Numbered from the stretch's first letter, positions 10,908-21,884 are shown. The stretch is DNA of 64,000 bases from Phlegmacium glaucopus (GCA_015039465.1 MU130673.1:1-64000); one strand, 5' to 3'. A program made the numbers and translations. Notes: generated by a model not told the origin, from the letters alone.

Positions 10908-12216
10908 TGATACGGTGGAAATATATATATGCACGGATATATTTATTTTACCGGAAATATCCCTAATTTAATTATTAAAAACTAAACTATGAGTGCAATC
11001 TGATACAGTAAAGAATCATTGGTATTGACTATACCAGTTGATTAAAACATATATTGCAATGAAATAATTCATAACACAGGGCTGGGGATAATTATGGTGA
11101 GACATCACCTAATTTTCATACTGTCTAATTTACAAGATTTCCTGACTGAAACCATGAATACCGTGACAGTCAATAAGGAATATATTGCAATTTATGTAAT
11201 TACTAAGTCTATAGTAAAGTAGGGAAATTATCCATGCATTAAAAACTCTATCTAAAGGGATAGGACGAAGACTTGTGCTTTGAAAACTGAGGAAGTCACA
11301 AGGGTCACAAGTGTTACAAAAAGATTACACAAGTAAATAAAGGGAGCCAGGCTACTGGGTACAAACCCAAAATGGATGTTTGTGAAATGGTTACAAACAA
11401 ATAGTCAGAATAATGATAAGAACAATAAGGGGAACTACGGAGCGGCCAATAAACAGGTCATAACAATCACATGAAAATCAGCTTTTAACTTGTATAAATA
11501 GGATAGAAAACTTGTAAATAAAATCATCAAATCGTTTCTTTCTTACCACCCACATTTGTGTGCTAAGAAATAAGGAACAGCCGTTCTATAAGAAGGAAAA
11601 GAAATATTAGTGTATTGGTTACACTATTAAGAAATATTGGAATCCGAATTGGTCTTTGGAATTTATTGAAGTCAGAATAATTGTATTGGTGCATTGGCTG
11701 CACAACTTTTGACAACGGAGTTAGTCATGAACGTCCATGAATTCATTATAGTTCCTCACAACTTAAAAGTGAAACAATAAACATATATTGTGTGAAGACA
11801 AATCAAATAAATTGGAATGGCTATCATTACATGCCATCTGTTAGGGCAACTGCGATGCTGACTTAGTCAAGCTAGCAGGGGATCCAAAGAGGAAAGGATG
11901 GGGATCCCTGCTAGGCTGGGGGTGTTTAAGTATTAATATGGACATAACGGAGATATAAAATAAATAAAGGAATGATATGATAATAATTAATTAATTAAAT
12001 AAGAAGTGGTGTGATATGAAAAATAGAAATAAAAGATGGAGTGAATCGGAGGACCGGAGACAGAGCGGAACTACGGGATTCCGGAGTCAACCGGTGACGG
12101 AAGCAGAGTTGGACGGAAGGTCGGAGGTCGTCGGAAAGGTGGGGTGTATGATTCTAGAGTTGAGGTTTGGGTTAAAGTCGGGTGTCCCCTAACACCATCC
12201 TCATAGTCAACCTATC
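10908..12216. mobile_element. 1.3-kb insertion in repeat C
   Basis: Compared with the uninterrupted copy, foreign DNA starts TGATACGGTGGAAAT and ends TCAACCTATC. It is flanked by AGCGC and AGCAC, a 5-bp duplication with one mismatch. It contains a TATA-like TGTATAAATAGG (11500) and no coding frame. The ends are only weakly inverted (TGATA/CTATC). The class is uncertain and may be LTR-related. A solo LTR lies 22 bp inside its right end. Confidence 0.55.
11839..12194 (+). mobile_element. Solo LTR, family A
   Basis: A 356-bp copy starting TGTTAGGGCAACTGC and ending GGTGTCCCCTAACA. It is flanked by a perfect 5-bp duplication CCATC (11834-11838, 12195-12199). It is shorter than the copies at 5305 and 13419 because the middle differs. 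Confidence 0.9.
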
Positions 12217-12500
12217 AGCACAGCACTATATTTATCTTTCACATTTCAGTTGCTATTCCTTATTATTATTTTAAGTACTCAAAGCTTGTATGTTTCCTCA
12301 GTTTCAAATATCAACTTAGTTTCCTCCTCTTGTTCATCCTCTAAGTCACTGAGGTTTCCATCTTGTTCCTTTCTCTTCCAGTTCTGAAATCAGGACACTG
12401 TAGGAGTTGGGTGGCACAGCACATACACTGAGGCTATAGTCCTTCCTGTTACTGTTCCAGTTCCATTCCAGAATTACTCCAATGTTTTCCCTTTGTTTAA

Positions 12501-12810
12501 ACTTGACACTACTGTAGTAGTTTAATATGTTTGAACATCCAAAAAGGGCAGTTGTCACGTATTTGTGAGGGTAAGTCAGAAATAATTAATTTCCGATGGT
12601 GCAAGTGTCTAAGTCACATGACATGCATTTACACTAATGGTTTACACAGTCGCAAAATGGTATATGTAATATGTTTGTATTATTGAAAGAGTAATTGCAG
12701 TAAAGAGATTTGTGAGATCTCTTTTTGAGAATGAGTTGAGAAATCCAAGGCTAGCTATGGGTGGGGTACGTCCACTGCCTCTCTACAGTAAATCTATCCT
12801 ACTTTTATAT
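12501..12810. other. Non-genic stretch
   Basis: AT-rich, with no motif or frame supported. Confidence 0.4.
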
Positions 12811-13248
12811 CACTGCTGGCACTGGGTGGTGTTTCCCTTAGAAAAACTTATTTTTAGAAATGTTTTGTCATTTCCAAATAATTTCTCTCATGAAAACACA
12901 AAAAGTACTTCTGAAGGAAAAATTCTAAAAATACATCATGTGTTTCTCATGTGTTTCCCAAAGATAAATCTTATGTTTTTAAAGGTTTTCCTTTCAGAAA
13001 CAGTGGGGAAATACCTATTTCACCAATCACTGAGTGGAATAGGTGTTTCCCTGCTTTTTCTGAAAGGAAAACCTTTAAAAAAACATAAGATTTATCTTTA
13101 GGAAACACATGAGAAACACCTGATGTATTTTTAGAATTTTTCCTTCAGAAATACCTTTTGTGTTTTCATGAGAAAATTTATTTGAAAATGACAAAACATG
13201 TCTAAAAATAAGTTTTTCTAAGGGAAACACCACCCAGTGCCAGCAGTG
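12811..13248. mobile_element. Foldback MITE (438 bp, ~200-bp arms)
   Basis: The sequence runs CACTGCTGGCACTGGGTGG... to its reverse complement ...CCAGCAGTG. The arms of about 200 bp are nearly perfect and separated by about 20 bp around 13020-13036. The flanks are TATAT and TAAAT, so a clean target duplication is not proven. The open frame across it is a by-product of the repeat. It is long enough to form hairpin RNA if transcribed. Confidence 0.8.
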
Positions 13249-13256
13249 TAAATGGG

Positions 13257-13353
13257 CTCAGGGTTAGTTCACTAGAATATTCCATCAATTGCTTGACATT
13301 GACAACTGGAATTGATGGAATATTCTGGTTATTTCTAGCAAGCTAACCCTGAG
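13257..13353. repeat. Short imperfect inverted repeat
   Basis: CTCAGGGTTAG...AGAATATTCCATCAATTG is followed by a partial reverse complement, ending CTAACCCTGAG. At 97 bp it may be a miniature hAT-like element (CAGGG terminus), but no target duplication was found. Confidence 0.55.
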
Positions 13354-13418
13354 GCCAGTTACTTATATAAAGCCACCACTGCACAGTTAATTCCCCCCCA
13401 GCATCAGCTAGTCATAGT

Positions 13419-13874
13419 TGTTAGGGCAACTGCAGTACTGACTTAGTCAGACTAGCAGGGGATCCAAAGAGGAAAGGATGGGGATCCCTGCTAGGATGGT
13501 GGGGTGTTTAAGTACTAATATGGACATAACAGAGATATGTAAATAAATAAAGAAATGGTGTGATAATAAAGATAATAAAAATGGTGTCATGTGAAGATAA
13601 TATAAAATAATGAAATACAAAGCCAAAATTGGATTGGGAGTTGGGCCGATTGAGACTTGGGAGTTGGGCCAGGGCCAATTGTGATTAGGAAGTTGAATTG
13701 GTCGGTTCAGGTTCAGGTCAGGTTCATCAGTGAACGTACTGAGCCATGGTCAGGTCCTGATTCCGGAGTAGAATTGGGAGAGGAGTCAGGTGTGAAGTTG
13801 GGTTTGGGAGTGGAGTTGGGTTCAGGCCCAATTGGGAGTTGGTGCTTTGGTCGAAAACCGGGTGTCCCCTAACA
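13419..13874 (+). mobile_element. Solo LTR, family A
   Basis: A 456-bp copy from TGTTAGGGCAACTGC to GGTGTCCCCTAACA with a perfect 5-bp duplication ATAGT (13414-13418, 13875-13879). Its 3' half carries a low-complexity TTGGGAGTTGGG repeat. Confidence 0.9.
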
Positions 13875-14242
13875 ATAGTCTTACTAGAATTATTATTTCG
13901 GTAGATCAAATTTTATAGTGACTTTTTTTATTTTGCTTCCCAACACATAGCCAGGTTTTTCAGAATACCCACCTGGGTTCCTATGTTTCAATGTTTCCAA
14001 GCTTCCAGAAACCTGGAATCATGTAGAAACAAATGAAAACCAGTGAAAACACAGAATCTGAAATGCAATTTTACTGATGTAGTTAGAATTCCCCAAAAAT
14101 CAGTGTTGGATCTTAAGGGGTTATTAACCCCAAATCTTGTTGTTAACCCTTAAGCCTTAAATAAGCCTTAATTAAGACTTCAATTTTAAGGGTTTATTAA
14201 GGCTTTGGCCAAAAAAGGAAAATTATTATCATTATTATTATT

Positions 14243-16075
14243 GAGGTCTTTACACTCCCCCACGTCTTCCTGGAGGATTCCTGGTGGATTCCTACCTATT
14301 CCGGGAGGATTCCTGGAGGATTCCTACCATTCCTGGTAGGAATACCAGGATTCCGGGAGGAATTTTCTACCAGCCAATTCCCCCTGAAATTGACATTCCT
14401 GGCTCTTCCCAGTCCAGGAGGATTCCAGGTGGATTCCTGGTACACAATGAAATTGATACCAGGAATTCTTGGAATTCCAGAATCCACCTGGAATCCACCT
14501 GGAATCCTTGGAATTCCTGGTACTACCATTATATATTATGTATTATTAATATTTAAAAGTAAAATACTAAAACATCAGTAATTCGTAATCATATATATGA
14601 GTTAATTGTAATTCATATATTAAAGGTGGCAATGCCTTGCCGCCATTTAAATTTTGAATTTTGTTCAGGCCGCGAGGTGTGGTCACGTGACCGCACGTGA
14701 CAATATTTCCCAAATCAACAAACATTAGTAACACTTCGTCACCTCACAACCCACCATCACAATCGTCACCACCCCAGAACTACGACAACGACAACGAAGA
14801 CACGACGACGACGATGGATGACGACGGGGACGGATGACGACGGGGACGGATGACGACGAGGACGGATGACGACGAGGATGAGGACAACGGACAACGACAA
14901 CGACAACGACAACGACGACAACAACAACAACGACCAACAACAGCCAACGACGACGGCTACCCCCCTACCCAGGGGGGTTTTCGGTTTTTTTTTTTTAAAA
15001 TTCTTTTTTTTTAAATTCGATTCATTAACGAATTCCCGCAGCGTACGACGACAGCAACCTCCCTCCCATCCACCACTATCCTCCACCTCGACAAACCACC
15101 ACCTTTTCACCCCCCCTTCACGGGGGGTTTTTTCTAAATTCTTATGCTTCGAACGACGACAGCTACCCCCCCCTGAACAGGGGGGGGTTTTTATTCTATT
15201 TCAACCGACAACGACGACAACGATTACCCCCCCTGTACGGGGGGGGGGTTCATTTTATTTCAACGGACGACGACAACGACGTCGAACGAACGACGGATGA
15301 CGACAGCTACCCCCCCTGTACAAGGGGGGGGTTATTTTATTTCTTTTTATTTTAGTACACTACCAGCTACCGCGACGACCACCACCACGCACGACGACGA
15401 CCAACCCCCCCCCTCACTGGGGGGGTTATTTTATTTATTATTCTTTATTTTAATCACCACGACGACACCTACGGACGACACGTACGAACGACGACACACG
15501 TAAACGACGACACACGCCAGTGACGACACGTACGAACGACAACACACACACGACGACCCATGCGAACGACGACGACGACCCCCCCTCATGGGGGGTTTAT
15601 TTTTATTTAATACACTACCACAGCCCTCACGCGACGACAATGACAACCCCCTCACCGGGGTTTATTTTAATTTTAATATACTACAATCATAACCCCTTCA
15701 GGGGGTATGTTTTTAAAATTTTAATAGGTTATTAATTACTTTTTAATGTAAATTTGTATTTATATGATTTTCAATATATATCTTGGAATAAAAAAAATTA
15801 AAATCAGGGAAAAATTAAATCAAATAAAACAAGTCAATGACTTAGCTGATTTCACCAGGAATCCACCCGGAATCCAGCAGGAATTCACCAGGAATCCACC
15901 CGGAATCCACCAGGAATCCACCAGGAATCCACCCGGACTGCCCGGAATCCTGGAGGAATCCACCAGGAATATTCTCAATTCCAGGATTCCTGGTGGATTC
16001 CTCCAGGATTCCTCCAGGATTCCGGGCAGTCCGTGCGGATTCCTGGAGGAAGACGTGGGGGAGTGTAAAGTTCAG
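14243..16075. mobile_element. Non-autonomous TIR element 2 (TTTACACTCCCCCAC termini) with hairpin array
   Basis: It has the same termini as element 1 (GAGGTCTTTACACTCCCC / GGGGAGTGTAAAGTTCAG) and a perfect 8-bp duplication TTATTATT (14235-14242, 16076-16083). Subterminal GGATTCC/CCAGG arrays lie at 14270-14520 and 15860-16040. The body has nine C-run/G-run hairpins (14960, 15110, 15164, 15225, 15309, 15404, 15581, 15645, 15692) between GACGAC/GACAAC-rich spacers. It lacks the ~900-bp block that element 1 carries between its fifth and sixth hairpin. No coding gene. Confidence 0.87.
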
Positions 16076-18328
16076 TTATTATTAACCATCAAAATCATCG
16101 CCTGATCCCTCCAGCTCCCCATTGTCAGGTATTCTGGCTTCATCCGCCTCTTCATCCACCAGTAATTCCATCAATCAACCTTCTTCTGTACAGGCTTGAT
16201 GCCTTCACATTTGCCTTATCTGCTCATTGATATCGGATTCCTTTTGGCCTGCAAACAGTAGCTCAAGGGAACGTGGCAAGAACTTTGAGCACTGGCAGCC
16301 GTAAACAACATTTGGGAGCTCCTCATTATTGTCATTGTCATTGCTTTGCTCTCGTTGGTCACAGATCCACTTCATCTCCTTTCTCCACCCTTCTCAAGTC
16401 CTCACCAGTGCAGGCTGAGGTACTGATGGCTCACCCTCAACCTCGCTCAGTGCTTCATCAGCTTCCAGTAAATCAGCAAATCGGGGCACTGCCAGAAGTC
16501 CTCCAACCTTTGAATCATCATGGTTTTGCCGTTTTGTGCGTTCCTGAATATAGCCAGCATCTTTTTGCAAAGCACAGATGTCAGCGCCGACCTAGTATTG
16601 TGAAAATATGAGATATTGTATCAGTAAGTTCAATTACTACTCACCTTTGCCATTTTCTCTAGTCATTCTAAACTTCAAACAGTTTCACAATCGTGATTGC
16701 TTTATTTTCAGGTCGGAAAAGTTTCTTTCCAACCCAGCTTGATTTACGGACATGCCAAGCAGCAAAATTGCAAAGTCTGCAAGTTCAGCAGTGGACGGCA
16801 TGGTGAGGAAGTTTCTCCATACAGTGACAGGATTATCGCCCTAAAACAGGTAAGTTTTACTTTGCAATGGCAAATATAAGATGCTGATGTAGTGTACTCT
16901 AAGGAAACTTGCTTTGTTTCATTCCCAGTCCTCAAATGGCCCTTTTGAGCTAAGGTAGCTGAGGAACGACTCGGACACTGCCTTTTCCTTTGCTAGTTGT
17001 ACCTCTTCATATTTTTGCTGTGCTACTTCAGAACAAGGGATTTTAGGAGGTCATGAATGGACACGACGGTATGCCTAACATGTTTTTTTGACAAGTTAGT
17101 CATATATAGTTGGAATAATTAACACTTACCTCCAATAGAACTGTATTGAGAGTAAACGGACTGATGGATGCTTTATCACCAAAACGCGAAAGCTCTTCAA
17201 AGGGATTGATGATAAGTGCTAACACAAACATTGGTTGATTGAGAGCTTTCCAAAGCTTCTCAATCTGCTTCTTTATGCCAGCTGCAATGGATGGCTTTGG
17301 ATGTTTCTGGAAATGTAAAAATATCCCTGCAAATGTCAAAAGTGCCTGGTCAGGACGCATTGCATCTGTCTGGTTCATATTAATCCCCAGACAAATAGGT
17401 TCAAGATCGTCAAGCACAGTGTGGACACATCACCAAAATCCTCCATCATCAACCAGTTCGCAATGTGTAACGGCATCTTCCTCAAGCTTTGCTTTCTTTG
17501 AGCGGTTCTTTTCAGCACCAATCTGGGCAGAAATAATTTCTTCTCATCTCAATATCACAGCACATCGCATAGAATCTTTCAGGTCAAATAACCGGTTAAA
17601 TGCAACAAAGTGAGTTGTCCAGTGCATCATGTTTATGACAAGAAATGCCAGGACCTTCCCTGGCGGAATCTCTAGTTGAGCCTCGTTGAATATTGAGTGT
17701 ATGCATGAGTGGTTTAGGACCCAGCCAATAAGGTCAGTTGCCTCCTCAGCAGTTTCTGCAGCTTCCTCGTTTACTGTAAAATACTCACCAAGAATTAATT
17801 GGAACTAGTAAAGAATATAATATTATTTTGAGTTATTATCACACCAAATTAATCCTGGAATTGTACTTACCTGATGGGCACAGCATGGTGGACCAAATAA
17901 CCACAGTTGTTTTAACACGAGATCCTTTCTTCCATGCTGACTACCACCATCATTGTCACAGCAAGATGCCACAATGGCTACCCCATAATCATCCTCAGCT
18001 TTATCGATCATTCCTTCAAATGCTTTACACATTGACTCGCCATCCTTTTTATGTGCCGTCGCAAGGATCAGATCAATAAGATATGTCTGTACCGATAAGT
18101 TTGTGGTGTGAGTAACTGAACTGTAAAGTCAAGCCTTCAAAACAAGCCTTACCCCGCCTTCCACAGACAAATTTACACCATTAATTGAATCTCTAGACCT
18201 ATTTTTCCATCCGTCGGATGCCATGAGCCCTTTAAGAATTGCTTTAGCCGCTTTGTGAGTGCTTCATCAGCATTATTGAGAAGTGGACCTGATACTCGTT
18301 CTCGCAAAGGCATAACATCAACAGCGGT

Positions 18329-19685
18329 GTCACGCACCAATACTGATTGGTAGCGTGAGAAGAAAGCTTAAAAGTCGCCATCATGAAAATAAGCGGACTT
18401 TGAATTTGCTTACCTATTTTGGAAGCGGCCCTGAATCGCATTCCTGGTCAACAAAATCATTCGTTCAACGATAACATCCTCATCGCTCATCATATCCTCA
18501 ATGTCTTCCACTATGTTGTCTATCATTTACACTATCAACATGCTCCTTAACATCTACCATCTGTTTGTCCCTTGGCTAGTGATACAACAAAGCGATCAAT
18601 CTACTATTTGCATCGGTCATCGACTCACGTTTGATCGTATCTTTGGTCCATCATTTCAAGAACAGCCCGTTTATGGACGCATCAGCCACATCTCCCATTA
18701 TGTCAAAGGCTTTGTCATCGTTGTTGTGGCTATGGACCCACAAGTCTTCGCTTCAGCTATCTATCTTGCCATACCTCACTCCTGGATCTCACTCAGTCCC
18801 CTATCCTCACTCATCTACCTCTTATCTTATCATTCACTGCCAAAACCATCATTCACGCGGTACCTGAAGCCTTCCCACCCTCTTTATGACAATTTAGGAA
18901 GTCCAGGAGGATCACAACTAAGCAGGAATTGCAGATGAATCAGCAGCAGAGGATTATTCTCGCAGAGTGTCAAGTGTTATCAAGGCTGCGCGACATGGGA
19001 CCATGGGTGGGCAAGTAGTGTTTTCTCGGGAACAAGGCTGCGCCTTTCAAGTGTTGACTCAGGACCTTTCATATTTTGACATGACCACACGCCTATGGAG
19101 TCGATATATTTTTGCTATTGGACTATGTACACTGCCTTCCTTTCTTTTCTCTCGCACTTTGACACTTTACAGATTATTTTACTGTTCCTTTTCTTTTCCA
19201 TTGTTCTTTTCTTCTCACAGCTGTCCTCTCTTTATCTTTCTTCCTTTGACAGCGCGTACTTCTTTCTTTTTTATTGTTTTACATAGCCTCATCCTTAGGG
19301 TATAAATACTGCTCTTTTGTACCAGGATAGGTAGTTCAGTTCAATTCATTCTTACCCCCCACTTTCATCATCTCAGTGGAATTCCAGTGAATTCCTCCCT
19401 TAAGTTTGCTTTTCTTGCCCCTTACTGTCAATCTATCCCCTATCCCTCAACCGCTATAGTCTTACTGAAGACTCCCTCTTGCTCATCCTCATCCTCGTCT
19501 TATACCTCATTCATCTTCCAAGACCTTCATCCTCCTCCTTCTCTTCTCTATTCTTTCCCCTTACCTCTGTGTGTTAAAAGTCAAGGTTATACCTTCCCTA
19601 AACAAACAACAGGGAGTCTCTTGACCTAAGGCCTGGTCCACTGCTCTCTGGTTGGTGTTTATATACAACAACAACAACAATTTAT
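18329..19685. mobile_element. 1.36-kb insertion in the hAT-1 transposase, with (ACA)n tail
   Basis: Removing this segment rejoins the transposase frame (FWCTA-VDVMP). The flanks share AGCGGT (18323-18328, 19686-19691), a 6-bp duplication. It begins with a near-perfect palindrome (TCACGCACCAAT...ATTGGTAGCGTGA). It ends with a TATAC(AAC)n run followed by AATTTAT. A TATA-like GGTATAAATACTG lies at 19300. No reverse transcriptase or transposase is seen. The simple-repeat tail suggests a non-LTR retroelement or SINE, but an LTR derivative is possible. Confidence 0.55.
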
Positions 19686-20059
19686 AGCGGTACACCAGAA
19701 AAGCAAGAAAAGAGCAATTACTTCTGCATTCTCGACCCATTGGAACAGCAAGTTGGCAGAGATCGTTGCATGAAGAAACTGCTCTTCAACAATTTTCTTC
19801 TGGTCAGCAGTGAAAGGAATATCAATGCCACAAAAAACTTTGAGGTGCAATTGTTTAAAAGTTTTTTGGACATTGGCACGTAGTTTTCAAGTTTTCTTTG
19901 CAGGTCCATGATGTCCATCATGGTCTTCATGCGCTTCTTTGTCATTGTCAGATTCATCGCAAACCCTTTTCACACCTCCATTCTTCATGGCTTTTGCCGC
20001 CTTTTGGGCCTTTGAAGATGCATTTGGACAAGGTTTATTGCCAGATTTACCAAGGATAT

Positions 20060-20423
20060 CAGTACTTTACCCTCCCCCACACATTCCGAGCAGGTCCGAG
20101 CAGGTCCGAGCAATCCGAGCAAATTCCGACCAAATTCTGACCAAATTCCGACCAACTTCTGACCTCATTTAGGGTTATGTTAAGGTTTGGTTAGAGTCTA
20201 TTTAGGGTTAGGATTAAGGTTTATTTAAGAGGTTAGGGCAGTATATTGATCCTAGGTGGTTATAATGAATTTGATGTAAAATTGGTCGGAATATGGTCAG
20301 ATTCTGCTCGGATTCTGCTCGGATTCTGCTCGGATTCTGCTCGGATTCTGCTCGGATTCTGCTCGGAGTTCGCTCGGACTCGCTCGGACCCGCTCGGAAT
20401 GTGTGGGGGAGAGTAAAGACCTC
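20060..20423. mobile_element. 364-bp MITE of the TTTAC/CCCCCAC family
   Basis: It starts CAGTACTTTACCCTCCCCC and ends GGGGGAGAGTAAAGACCTC. The perfect 8-bp duplication is AAGGATAT (20052-20059, 20424-20431). Subterminal arrays are TCCGAGCAGG on the left and six tandem CTCGGATTCTG units on the right (20297-20365), unlike the GGATTCC arrays of elements 1 and 2. It interrupts an exon of the hAT-1 transposase. Confidence 0.9.
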
Positions 20424-21196
20424 AAGGATATGTGCAAACATGGAATCTTTCACCCCAAGTACACTTCCAACACCTGCTTCACAAGCTGTTGAAGGTAAGT
20501 TGTTATCTGCATGCGTAGAACATCACCAACCTGCAAGTACCCATGACTTGGATGATAGGTTTAATGAAATTGGATTCCCATCTTCATCAAGCTCTACCAC
20601 AGCCCCCATGGGACATTGCTTTTCAATGCAACCAAGACAATGGGCCCGGGCATGAGATGCATTCTGCTTCTTGCCTACCAGGAAGTAATCCCAGAGAGGG
20701 CTTTTTGCTGGGGGCATTGTTGTTGGATGGAATGCAGTTGCTTGGTGGTAGCGTCGTCTCCAGGTGAACTCAGTCAGTGGTTTTGGGGACAAAAGAGACA
20801 AATTAGTCAATGGTCATTGCGTGTAGTATTACAAAAAATGTACATCTAAGATAAAAGATGGACAAGATGAAAGGTAGTTATGACGGAAGCAAATTAGGCG
20901 AGAGATAAATGTAAAGGATGATTCCGGGCCAGCATGATTCCGGGCCAGCATGATTCCGGGCCCCCTATGTATCTTAAGGCTTAATTAAGGCTTAGAATCA
21001 ACATTAACTGATGTTAACCCTTAACATTAACATGTTATTAACCCTTAAATGTTATTAATGTTTAAAGGTTAAGTCCAACACTGCCAAAAATTCCCCAAAT
21101 CTCAACTTTTTCTTCCCCACCCTGAGATTTTGTGTATATAATAAATTATATAGTGCTGGTTAATGTTGCCTACCTTACACTCTGTACAAACTGTCT

Positions 21197-21871
21197 ATGA
21201 AGATAATATGGCACTGTCACGCTATTCACGTGACATTGGCACTACCCTTCCTTTCCTGCGTCATACTCATGGTTCTGCTAGAAGTCATGCCATTCCAAAC
21301 AGACAATGCTTGGCCCGCTGGGCTGCTCACCATCTTCGACCATGGGCGTGCAAAGCACTCGACGTTTGAAAATTGTTACTATGGGCCCTACGACAAACTT
21401 TTAAACTATTGTTTCGGCAGCGAGTTCACCTTCTACGTCGCTCCTCAGAACCCTCCGGCAAGCGATAGTCATGACACCGTCGATCCCATCGTTTTCCTTG
21501 TTGTGTTCAACAGCGACGACAAACCCGTCCTTATCCTCGAAGTTAAGGCTGACAGTTGGGCTCAGAAAGCTGAACTGCGTTATCGTGCAGACAAGCGGAT
21601 GCGCGATTGGTATGGTTTGATGCTTGATGATTGCCCTACACCCCGTCTTTGGGGTCTTAGCGCTCTTGGCACTTCCGTGCGTGTCTACTGTGGCGATAAG
21701 GCATCATACGAGGTAACCCCTCAGGCTATCCCTCGCCCAGAGCCTTTGTCGCGCATCCTTTTCCCATCGTTCCTAGCCGGGGAGTGGGACTTAGACTTGC
21801 TGTCACAGGAGGGATTTAAGAAGATGAAGGAAATTGTGACTGATATCTTGACTCATACCGAGAACGGCTAG
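21197..21871 (+). CDS. Hypothetical protein with PD-(D/E)XK-like core
   Basis: An open frame of 224 codons. The real start is probably the methionine at 21287, before FQTDNAWPAGLL, since the residues upstream look like translated 5' leader. The core VFLVVFNSDDKPVLILEVKAD, then RMRDWYGLMLDD, LWGLSALGTSVRVYCG and MKEIVTDIL, resembles a family of uncharacterised proteins common in mushroom genomes. The beta-strand followed by ILEVK fits the (D/E)xK half of a PD-(D/E)XK nuclease fold. This is an inference and catalytic activity is not shown. No intron is needed. It is the first host-like gene to the right of the transposon block, 113 bp from the hAT-1 end. Confidence 0.55.
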   Translation: MKIIWHCHAIHVTLALPFLSCVILMVLLEVMPFQTDNAWPAGLLTIFDHGRAKHSTFENCYYGPYDKLLNYCFGSEFTFYVAPQNPPASDSHDTVDPIVFLVVFNSDDKPVLILEVKADSWAQKAELRYRADKRMRDWYGLMLDDCPTPRLWGLSALGTSVRVYCGDKASYEVTPQAIPRPEPLSRILFPSFLAGEWDLDLLSQEGFKKMKEIVTDILTHTENG

Positions 21872-21884
21872 ATAGATTTTTCCT

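Larger units (their letters stand above)
10630..12500. repeat. Dispersed repeat C, second copy, split by an insertion
   Basis: The left half (10630-10907) and right half (12217-12500) are collinear with the uninterrupted copy at 6074-6606. The join point is defined by the empty-site sequence GGAGCAG-AATGC-AGCAC of that copy. Confidence 0.7.
16290..20717 (-). pseudogene. hAT transposase of hAT-1 (dead)
   Basis: Cut-and-paste transposase with clear conserved blocks on the minus strand. The start is MPPAKSPLWDYF followed by a C-x2-C BED-like region (20717-20610). FCGIDIPFTADQKK and NLLFQWVEN lie at 19840-19740. LMASDGWKN, then VAIVASCCDNDGGS and WLFGPPCCAHQ (DUF659-like), lie at 18225-17870. 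LEPICLGINMNQTD lies at 17410-17360. The dimerisation block LADFAILLLGMSVNQAG with SDLKIK lies at 16800-16690. Exons are separated by short GT-AG introns. It is broken by the insertion at 18329-19685, a MITE at 20060-20423 and a TGA at 16685-16687 where family members have arginine. Confidence 0.85.
14101..21083 (-). mobile_element. hAT transposon 1, inactivated, with three nested insertions
   Basis: Terminal CAGTGTTGG and CCAACACTG are flanked by a perfect 8-bp duplication CCAAAAAT (14093-14100, 21084-21091). TTAAGGGTTATTAACCC-like and AAGCCTTAATTAAG words recur inverted behind both ends. The minus strand carries a hAT transposase gene (about 16290-20717). Insertions are TIR element 2 (14243-16075), a ~1.36-kb insertion in the coding region (18329-19685) and a 364-bp MITE in the coding region (20060-20423). 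Without them the element would be about 3.4 kb, a normal size for an autonomous basidiomycete hAT. Confidence 0.9.

Noticed and set aside
12712..13101. 129-codon open frame
   Set aside because: It lies across the arms of the foldback MITE and shows no protein-like pattern.
14725..15655. Poly-Val, poly-Asp/Asn and Thr-rich frames in TIR element 2
   Set aside because: They are by-products of GAC/AAC trinucleotide tracts and run through the hairpins without codon-like constraint.
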